From the NCBI GenBank assembly GCA_947629095.1, contig CANRCK010000014.1:41705-105704 (forward strand): 64,000 nt of DNA, read 5' to 3'. The notes below the pieces were generated by a model. The model did no database searches. It saw only the letters and a program-made list of their open reading frames with translations, and had not been told where the DNA came from. The stretch comes from an uncultured Clostridia bacterium (lineage in GTDB: Bacteria; Bacillota; Clostridia; Christensenellales; Borkfalkiaceae). The translations under genes were made by a program, and so were the position numbers. Shown here piece after piece: positions 57,128 to 64,000 of the stretch (the stretch's first letter is position 1; every line of letters starts with the position of its first letter).

Positions 57128-58144
57128 TTATTTGAGTTCTGCGAAGTATTTGATAGTTCTTACCATCTGCGATGTGTAGGAATTTTCGTTGTCGTACCAC
57201 GAAACAACCTTTACAAGGGTTGTGCCGTCGCCGAGGGGCATGCACTTAGTCTGTGTTGCGTCGAACAACGAGCCATAGGTCATACCGATAACATCGCTCG
57301 ATACAATCTCTTCTTCGGTGTAGCCATAGGACTGGGATGCCGCAGCCTTCATGCCTGCGTTTACAGCCTGAGCGTCAACTTCGCCTTCGCAAACGGCAAT
57401 GAGCTGTGTAAGCGAACCGGTGGGAACGGGAACGCGCTGTGCGCAACCGTCAAGAACGCCGTTGAGTTCGGGGATAACAAGACCGATTGCCTTTGCAGCG
57501 CCCGTTGAATTGGGAACGATATTTATGGCGGCAGCTCTTGCTCTTCTCAAATCGCCCTTTCTGTGAGGTCCGTCAAGAACCATCTGGTCGCCCGTGTATG
57601 CATGAATCGTGGTCATATAGCCCTTTCTGATCTTGCAAAGCTTGTTGAGCGTATCTGCCATAGGAGCAAGGCAGTTTGTGGTGCAGCTTGCCGCAGATAT
57701 AACCGTATCGGTAGCTTTAAGCGTCTTTTCATTTACGCCATATACAACGGTAGGCAGGTCATTGCCTGCAGGTGCGGAGATAACAACTTTTTTTGCGCCT
57801 GCTTTGATGTGGGCAGAAGACTTTTCTTTGGAGCAGTAGAAACCGGTGCACTCCAAAACGACGTCAACGTCGAGTTCCTTCCAAGGGAGATTTACAGCGT
57901 CCTTCTCTGCATAAATTTTAATTGTCTGGCCGTTGACGGTAATGCTGTCCTCACCTGCAATTACGGAATCGGCATATTTATATCTGCCTTGAGCCGAGTC
58001 ATACTTCAAAAGGTGCGCAAGCATCTTGGGGCTTGTAAGGTCGTTAATGGCTACGATTTCATAACCCTCTGCATCAAACATCTGTCTGAACGCGAGACGA
58101 CCGATACGACCGAATCCGTTGATTGCAACTTTTACGTTTGCCAT
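57128..58144 (-). CDS. gap: Glyceraldehyde-3-phosphate dehydrogenase
   Basis: [48 protein letters not shown]. Confidence 0.98.
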   Translation of the reverse strand: MANVKVAINGFGRIGRLAFRQMFDAEGYEIVAINDLTSPKMLAHLLKYDSAQGRYKYADSVIAGEDSITVNGQTIKIYAEKDAVNLPWKELDVDVVLECTGFYCSKEKSSAHIKAGAKKVVISAPAGNDLPTVVYGVNEKTLKATDTVISAASCTTNCLAPMADTLNKLCKIRKGYMTTIHAYTGDQMVLDGPHRKGDLRRARAAAINIVPNSTGAAKAIGLVIPELNGVLDGCAQRVPVPTGSLTQLIAVCEGEVDAQAVNAGMKAAASQSYGYTEEEIVSSDVIGMTYGSLFDATQTKCMPLGDGTTLVKVVSWYDNENSYTSQMVRTIKYFAELK

Positions 58145-58234
58145 AGAAAAATTCCTCCGAAAACATTAATAATTCATTTGCTATAGATTATAGCAAAATA
58201 TTTTATTTAAGTCAACAAAATTTCAATATTTTGT

Positions 58235-58253
58235 GCAGTTATGTTATAACTGC
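58235..58253. promoter_or_regulatory. Candidate palindromic operator between divergent gap and fba
   Basis: GCAGTTAT-GTT-ATAACTGC perfect inverted repeat. Confidence 0.45.
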
Positions 58254-58416
58254 CCCAATATCAACTATTTATACACCATAATCAAAGGGTTGAAACTGCT
58301 TTTTACAACATTTATGGAATATTTTTTAAAATTAGCTTGAAAAATTTCGGAATATCAATTATACTTATTTATGGTAATGATTTACCTATAAATATAATTA
58401 TGATTTGGAGGTTATT

Positions 58417-59283
58417 ATGGGTTTGGTTTCGGCAAAAGAAATGCTGGAAAAGGCAAGAGACGGCAAATATGCCGTAGGTCAGTTTAATATAAACAATCTT
58501 GAATGGACAAAGTCTATTCTTCAAACTGCGGAGGAATTGCATTCCCCCGTTATACTGGGCGTTTCCGAGGGCGCAGGCAAATATATGACCGGCTTTAAGA
58601 CCGTTGCGGCTATGGTTAAGGCAATGATAGAGTGCCTCAACATAACCGTTCCCGTGGCTCTTCATTTGGACCACGGAACGTACGACGGCTGCTATAAGTG
58701 CATTGACGCAGGATTCTCCTCCATAATGTTTGACGGTTCGCACTTCCCCATTGAGGAAAACGTTGCAAAAACTAAAGAACTCGTTGCAGTGTGCAACCAT
58801 TTGGGACTTAGCCTCGAAGCCGAGGTCGGCGCTATCGGCGGCGAAGAAGACGGCGTAATCGGGCGCGGTGAATGCGCTGACCCCGATGAGTGCAAAAAGA
58901 TTGCCGATTTAGGCGTTACGATGCTTGCAGCCGGTATAGGCAACATTCACGGCAAATATCCCGCCGATTGGCCCGGGCTGAGCTTTGAAACGCTTGCGGC
59001 TGTAAAAGAAAAAGTCGGCGATATGCCTCTCGTTCTTCACGGCGGCACAGGTATCCCCACGGATATGATAAAGAAAGCAATCTCTCTCGGCGTTGCAAAA
59101 ATCAACGTAAATACAGAGTGCCAGCTTGCATTCCAGGCAGCCACGAGAAAATACGTTGAAGAGGGCAAAGACCTTGTAGGCAAAGGGTTCGACCCCAGAA
59201 AATTACTTGCGCCCGGCACTCAGGCAATTAAGGACACTGTAAAAGAGAAGATGGAAATCTTCGGTTCAATCGGAAAAGCTTAA
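58417..59283 (+). CDS. fba: Class II fructose-bisphosphate aldolase
   Basis: GQFNINNLEWTKSILQTAEE; HLDHGTYDGCYKCIDAGFSSIMFDGSHFP; LVLHGGTGIP. Confidence 0.95.
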   Translation: MGLVSAKEMLEKARDGKYAVGQFNINNLEWTKSILQTAEELHSPVILGVSEGAGKYMTGFKTVAAMVKAMIECLNITVPVALHLDHGTYDGCYKCIDAGFSSIMFDGSHFPIEENVAKTKELVAVCNHLGLSLEAEVGAIGGEEDGVIGRGECADPDECKKIADLGVTMLAAGIGNIHGKYPADWPGLSFETLAAVKEKVGDMPLVLHGGTGIPTDMIKKAISLGVAKINVNTECQLAFQAATRKYVEEGKDLVGKGFDPRKLLAPGTQAIKDTVKEKMEIFGSIGKA

Positions 59284-59296
59284 TCAAAACACATCT

Positions 59297-59325
59297 TCCC
59301 CCACCGTCTGCGGCGGGGGAATATT
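59297..59325 (+). terminator. Terminator after fba
   Basis: TTCCCCCACCG-TCTG-CGGCGGGGGAA + TTTTT. Confidence 0.75.
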
Positions 59326-59353
59326 TTTATAAGCTTTGCGCATAATAACCTTT

Positions 59354-59773
59354 ATGAAACGCAAAATTCTATTTTCCGCCGCACTGCTCTTCCTATCCCT
59401 CTCAATTCTTTTGTTGCCCGCATGCGAGGCGCGTGCCGAAGGGTCTATAAAAGAAATAACAAAGCCTTATATAGCTCAGTATGAATGCGTTGAGGCAAAG
59501 CTGGGCGATAAAAATTTATTGGAACAATACGACTTTATAAGAATTATTCTTGTTGATAACGAAAAAATGCAAATCGTTTTTAAGCCTAAAGACAACGATA
59601 AGCAGATTATAGACGGCGCCTACGATCTCGATTTTAAAACCAGAGAATTGGTTGGAGAAATAGGCATATTGGGATACAAGTTCAAAGAAAAAACAACGGT
59701 TCAAAAGGGAGAATTTGTTATCTCCAAAACAATTTTGGCAAAACAACTTTATATGAAGTTTAAAGTTATATAA
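59354..59773 (+). CDS. Hypothetical lipoprotein
   Basis: MKRKILFSAALLFLSLSILLLPAC lipoprotein signal. Confidence 0.6.
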   Translation: MKRKILFSAALLFLSLSILLLPACEARAEGSIKEITKPYIAQYECVEAKLGDKNLLEQYDFIRIILVDNEKMQIVFKPKDNDKQIIDGAYDLDFKTRELVGEIGILGYKFKEKTTVQKGEFVISKTILAKQLYMKFKVI

Positions 59774-59801
59774 AAAAGAGAGGTTTAAAGCCTCTCTTTT
59801 T
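59773..59801. terminator. Bidirectional terminator
   Basis: AAAAAAGAGAGG-TTTAAAG-CCTCTCTTTTTT. Confidence 0.85.
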
Positions 59802-59803
59802 TC

Positions 59804-60376
59804 CTATGCATCGCCTTGCGGCGGCGTTTTGTTTTTATCATACCTTTTTTCGATTGCCCGTGCAATAAAGTGTCCCGCAACCCCGCACGCCGCTCCTATC
59901 AACCCCCCCCCGAGAACATCCGAAGGATAGTGTAAACATAAATAAATTCTTGAAACGGCAACGAGCAGGGCAACCGCAATAGCTATAAGCCCCTTCCACT
60001 TATATCTGAACGTCACAACGACGGCAGCAGCCATACAAGCGGCGGCATGTCCCGAGGGGAATGAAGAATCGGATGGCTTACGAACGCCTGCGGTCTTATA
60101 GAAATCGACTATTTCCCCCCACTCTATCCACGGCCGTGCACGGTTAACACTGTATTTTAATATAATATTGACGATTAAAAAATCCAAAACAAGTGCAATT
60201 CCTACGGCAATTCCTGCGCGGCGGGTTTTCTTGAATATCAAAAGCACCGCTGCAAGCACTATTGCCGCAGCTCCGAATTCACCGAGCCACGTGACTCCCG
60301 CCATTATAAAATTTAGCCACGTTTGACTGTGAAACGTGGCATGGACCCATTTTAAAATACTTAAATCCATAATCAA
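59804..60376 (-). CDS. PAP2 superfamily phosphatase
   Basis: KYSVNRARPW; PSDSSFPSGHAAACMAAA; RIYLCLHYPSDVLGGGLIG. Confidence 0.92.
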   Translation of the reverse strand: MIMDLSILKWVHATFHSQTWLNFIMAGVTWLGEFGAAAIVLAAVLLIFKKTRRAGIAVGIALVLDFLIVNIILKYSVNRARPWIEWGEIVDFYKTAGVRKPSDSSFPSGHAAACMAAAVVVTFRYKWKGLIAIAVALLVAVSRIYLCLHYPSDVLGGGLIGAACGVAGHFIARAIEKRYDKNKTPPQGDA

Positions 60377-60702
60377 TCCGGCTTATAGTTGCCGGTAATC
60401 TCCTCTATTCCTTCGTCAACAGGTGCAACCGCGCCACTTGTAAGCACATCGTAAATTGTCAATTGCCCGTCCGGTCCGGACGCGGACACGACGTGCTTCA
60501 TCTCTTCGTCGTACCCGGAAAAGTCATAGTCCATTTTGGCAAGATTCGGGTCGTTGTACATATCGGCAAGCCTGGCATTTAGCGCATTATGCTTTCTAAT
60601 TCGATATAGTCCAACCAACAATCCAATCAAAAACAACAGAGCATACAGCCCGCACGTCACCATTACGACAATAAATTGAACGTTGTTCATAGCATTGTTC
60701 AT
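60373..60702 (-). CDS. Small predicted membrane protein
   Basis: One N-terminal hydrophobic helix; 4-nt overlap with PAP2 gene. Confidence 0.5.
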   Translation of the reverse strand: MNNAMNNVQFIVVMVTCGLYALLFLIGLLVGLYRIRKHNALNARLADMYNDPNLAKMDYDFSGYDEEMKHVVSASGPDGQLTIYDVLTSGAVAPVDEGIEEITGNYKPD

Positions 60703-60811
60703 AAATATATTTTACAGCTACATTAAAATTATGTCAAGATTTAAATTGCAATATTCATCAAAAGGTATTATAATTAATTTGAAATCAATTATCGGTATTT
60801 AAAATACGCAT

Positions 60812-61387
60812 ATGGATAAAAGAATAATAAAAACACGCACAAGTATAAAAAAGGCTTTTATAGAGCTTGTTGAAGAAAAGTCTATAAACAAAATAAGCGT
60901 TTCGGACCTTGCCGCCAAAGCGCTGGTTAACCGCTCGACCTTCTACCTGCACTACGCCGACGTGGCGTCGGTAGCCGAGGACATCGACAGAGAAATCGAA
61001 AAGAGTATTTCCGAATGCTTTGAAGGATTCAGCATATTGGATATCTACGCCTCCACATACTTGTTTTTTAAAAAGCTTACAGCTCGTCTTGACGAAAACG
61101 AGGCAATGAAAAGGTACATAATTTTTTCAACAAATTGCGTGCACGTAATATCCAACATAAAGCTCGTTCTTGTTGAAAAGACTACCGGTTCCCTTTTGAG
61201 AAAATTCCCGCAAATCGACGCGCAAAAGCTCACCTATCCCCTGACGTACGCCGCAGGCGGCATTATGGACTGCTATGTCAATTGGGTCAAGTCGGGCGAG
61301 GGCACTATACCTATTGAGGTAATGAAAGACGTAAGCGCCATAACCGAGTATATAATATCATATTTAACAAATAATCTGACATCGTAA
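60812..61387 (+). CDS. TetR/AcrR family transcriptional regulator
   Basis: TRTSIKKAFIELVEEKSINKISVSDLAAKALVNRSTFYLHYADVASVAEDI. Confidence 0.88.
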   Translation: MDKRIIKTRTSIKKAFIELVEEKSINKISVSDLAAKALVNRSTFYLHYADVASVAEDIDREIEKSISECFEGFSILDIYASTYLFFKKLTARLDENEAMKRYIIFSTNCVHVISNIKLVLVEKTTGSLLRKFPQIDAQKLTYPLTYAAGGIMDCYVNWVKSGEGTIPIEVMKDVSAITEYIISYLTNNLTS

Positions 61388-61451
61388 AAGGCGGGGCACC
61401 GCCTTTTATTTTTCATAAAAATCAGCAATAATAAATATAATTTTTATTGCT

Positions 61452-62498
61452 ATGAAAACCATTTTATTCTGCGGCGGCGGAAGCGCCGGACACGTTATTC
61501 CGAATATTGCCATAATTGAGGAGCTTAAAGACCGCTTTAATTGTATCTATTTGGGCACTCCGGGAATCGAAAAAGCAATCTGCGGGCAAAACTCGGTAAA
61601 GTTTTACGAATGCGATACGCCAAAGCTTGTCAGAGGAAAACTATTTGTTAATTTGACCTTGCCCGTTAAGTTGGTTAAGGCAGTTAAAGCGGCTGGCAAA
61701 ATTCTTGATAAAACTAAGCCTGCCTTAATTTTTTCAAAAGGTGGATACGCCTGCGTTTCTGCGGTTTTGGCAGCTAAAAAGCGGCAAATCCCCGTGATTA
61801 CGCACGAATCCGATATCGAACCGGGGCTTGCCACAAAATTTATTGCAAAAAGGTGCAAAAAAGTTTTAACGTCTTTCCCGCAGACTGCAGCGAAATTTAA
61901 AAACGGAATCTATTGCGGTTCTCCCATACGGCAAAAAATTTTTGACGGCAACAAAACCAAGGCTCTGAAAATTTTTGGGTTGGATCCACGCCCTACTATT
62001 TTGGTATTAGGCGGCGGTAGCGGTTCCAAAATAATAAACGATAATCTGCGGCAAACTGTAAAAAAATTATGCAAGGATTATAACGTGCTCCACCTCTGCG
62101 GCAAGAATAACGCCGTAGAAACCAATATCTACGGCTATAAGCAAATTGAATTTTCACAGGATATGGGAAACGTTTATGCTTGTGCGGACGCCGCCGTTTC
62201 GCGCTGCGGGTCAAACACGGCTTTTGAGTTGCTTGCACTGAAAATTCCAACCCTATTCATTCCCTTGGCAAATTCCGCAAGCCGCGGTGATCAAATAAAA
62301 AACGCAGAATATTTTAAAAGCGAGGAAATCTGCGATGTTCTGGACGAAAAGAATTTGACGCCGCAGGCTTTATATGAAAAAATAACCGCGCTTATGAAAG
62401 ACGAAAAAATAAAAACCGCACTCGGTAAATCAAACGTCAAATGCGGAAATGAGAAAATCAAAACGGAAGTGCTACGTACGATCCAACAACAATCTTAA
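61452..62498 (+). CDS. murG: UDP-N-acetylglucosamine:lipid-linked muramyl-pentapeptide GlcNAc transferase (MurG)
   Basis: FCGGGSAGHVIPNIAIIEEL; FSKGGYACVSAVLAA; THESDIEPGLATKF; LVLGGGSGSKIINDNL; SRCGSNTAFELLALKIPTLFIPL. Confidence 0.9.
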   Translation: MKTILFCGGGSAGHVIPNIAIIEELKDRFNCIYLGTPGIEKAICGQNSVKFYECDTPKLVRGKLFVNLTLPVKLVKAVKAAGKILDKTKPALIFSKGGYACVSAVLAAKKRQIPVITHESDIEPGLATKFIAKRCKKVLTSFPQTAAKFKNGIYCGSPIRQKIFDGNKTKALKIFGLDPRPTILVLGGGSGSKIINDNLRQTVKKLCKDYNVLHLCGKNNAVETNIYGYKQIEFSQDMGNVYACADAAVSRCGSNTAFELLALKIPTLFIPLANSASRGDQIKNAEYFKSEEICDVLDEKNLTPQALYEKITALMKDEKIKTALGKSNVKCGNEKIKTEVLRTIQQQS

Positions 62499-63087
62499 CC
62501 GCAATTAAAAGCAGCACGGCGCCGCCAATAATCGTGGCTACGCTCGCTTTTTTTGTGAACAGCTTGCCCACCTTTACCCCGATTATTGTTCCGCACAGCA
62601 CAACGATAAAAGTTGTTACGCCTATTATGGCAACGCTGACCCAAGCCCAAACATCCAAATTCCCGGTAGCGTTTTGAAGGAGTCCCGTTCCCAAAGTAAA
62701 TCCCAGCGCCAATGCGTCGATGCTGGTTGCAACGCCCTGTATGAATACTTCCAAAAACGAGAATTTTTTGGGCGCGACGTCCCTTTCGGGCAATTGCAGT
62801 TCACGGATTCCATCAATAATCATTTTGCCGCCTATAAATACCAGCAAGGCAAAACCAACCCAATGGTCAAACTGCGTGAAGGCTTTTATTCCGCTGAAAA
62901 GCTTATACACGTAATAGCCAATAATCGGCATTACAGCCTGAAAGATGCCGAAAGTTAATGGGATTGCCACTCCCCTCTTTTTATCGAGATTGCGGTAGAC
63001 CATGCCATCGCTTACGGAGACTGCAAATGCGTCAACCGAAAGAGATAACCCGGCAAGAAATACCGTAACAAAAATCGCAAACGTCAT
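62458..63087 (-). CDS. mntP: Putative manganese efflux pump MntP
   Basis: LAGLSLSVDAFAVSVSDGM; GGKMIIDGI; QGVATSIDALALGFTLG. Confidence 0.9.
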   Translation of the reverse strand: MTFAIFVTVFLAGLSLSVDAFAVSVSDGMVYRNLDKKRGVAIPLTFGIFQAVMPIIGYYVYKLFSGIKAFTQFDHWVGFALLVFIGGKMIIDGIRELQLPERDVAPKKFSFLEVFIQGVATSIDALALGFTLGTGLLQNATGNLDVWAWVSVAIIGVTTFIVVLCGTIIGVKVGKLFTKKASVATIIGGAVLLLIAVKIVVGSYVALPF

Positions 63088-63286
63088 AAGCCTATTATAC
63101 CATACGCTTGCAATTGTGTAAATATATTTTAAACTGCAACTTTTTTGCAGAACTGTATAATTAAATAAAAAATGCGCCGCGGGAATATTTTAATTGATTA
63201 ATAAAACAGTTTATATTATAATCATACTGTGCAAAGGTTCGCAACCCGCTTGAGTTTGCACCGACATCGTACAAAGGAGAAAATTT

Positions 63287-63916
63287 ATGGGCAAAAGAGA
63301 CGTTGAAAAACGACGCATAACGTCGCTGAAAGAAAATTTTGATAAAAAATATTCAAATAAAAGATTTGTAGAGCGCAGGTTGCAGAGCGACGGCACAGTG
63401 CAGATTGACGTGGTGCTTCCTGAAGATTTTAACGTTGAAGAGCCTCTTGCACCCTCCGCATACGGACTTTTAAATTCCGAAATTTACAACTATATTGACG
63501 AACAAGTGTATTTTGTACCGTCGGAATATGATATAAAAGTTAATTTCACCGGCAAACAGATACCCCCGGAGGAACAAATACAAATAAGCGAGTCGTTGCA
63601 CGACCATTACAACTTGCAGGTTTACGACAAGCTTGACGATATACGGCGCAACCGCTTGCTTGGAATATTTTTGCTGGCATTCGGCGCGCTGGCGCTGGCA
63701 TTATATTTCTTTTTAAGGCTCAGCAACAACAATTTGCTTGTACTTGAAATTATAAGTATTGTAGGCACATTTTCCGTTTGGGAGTCGGTTGACTGTTGGC
63801 TTATAAACGGGCACGAACGCAAAATCGAGCTGAACAACGCCCTGCAAATGGCGCTAACCAAAGTACTTTTTAACGGTTGCGAGGTTGAAATGCCAAGCGC
63901 AAAGGAAATTAATTAG
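63287..63916 (+). CDS. Predicted membrane protein, unknown function
   Basis: 209-aa ORF, central hydrophobic helices, RBS AAAGGAG upstream. Confidence 0.55.
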   Translation: MGKRDVEKRRITSLKENFDKKYSNKRFVERRLQSDGTVQIDVVLPEDFNVEEPLAPSAYGLLNSEIYNYIDEQVYFVPSEYDIKVNFTGKQIPPEEQIQISESLHDHYNLQVYDKLDDIRRNRLLGIFLLAFGALALALYFFLRLSNNNLLVLEIISIVGTFSVWESVDCWLINGHERKIELNNALQMALTKVLFNGCEVEMPSAKEIN

Positions 63917-63930
63917 TGAAAATAAGCAAA

Positions 63931-63950
63931 ACCACTAGTGAACTAGTGGT
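63931..63950. terminator. Hairpin after 63287-63916, possible terminator
   Basis: ACCACTAG-TGAA-CTAGTGGT. Confidence 0.55.
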
Positions 63951-64000
63951 TTGCACAGACCCTAGAAGGGATTAACACTTGCTAACCCCTGCCGGGGCAC

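Noticed and set aside
1-64000. Prophage, transposon, integron integrase, restriction-modification or other canonical defence system
   Set aside because: No transposase, integrase, terminase, methyltransferase/restriction pair, Cas, retron RT or similar motif was recognised in the ORF translations

Overview
The window looks like a chromosomal segment of an anaerobic Bacillota/Clostridia-type bacterium (inferred from rubrerythrin, DnaD, DegV, YwlE-like and PepF genes). Most of 27-63 kb is housekeeping: tRNAs, polA, coaE, comEC, rpiB, tsaC/sua5, dnaB, pepF, lepB, sbcCD, dnaD, ilvA-ridA, argS, ychF, gap, fba, murG. The most notable region is about 4.9-24.4 kb. All genes there lie on the minus strand, many with overlapping starts and stops, and they read as a dedicated extracellular-DNA scavenging and catabolism locus. 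It carries a staphylococcal-nuclease-like lipoprotein, an endonuclease I-family secreted nuclease, a UshA-type 5'-nucleotidase lipoprotein, a complete CUT1-type ABC importer, and the whole deoxynucleoside pathway (tdk, pdp, cdd, deoB, deoD, deoC). One importer permease has an inserted four-cysteine zinc-ribbon-like module in a predicted extracytoplasmic loop. Next to it are nucleotide-related genes: a HAD 5'-nucleotidase::guanylate kinase fusion, two tandem DHH phosphoesterases, and surE. Other points of interest are a run of small genes sharing a conserved stop-to-RBS junction, a duplicated terminator/promoter segment, a ComEC with an apparently degenerate metallo-beta-lactamase domain, an alpha/beta hydrolase lacking its nucleophile serine, and a 23-cysteine low-complexity protein. 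No CRISPR array, rRNA, prophage or transposase was seen. All product calls come from reading motifs by eye, without database searches.
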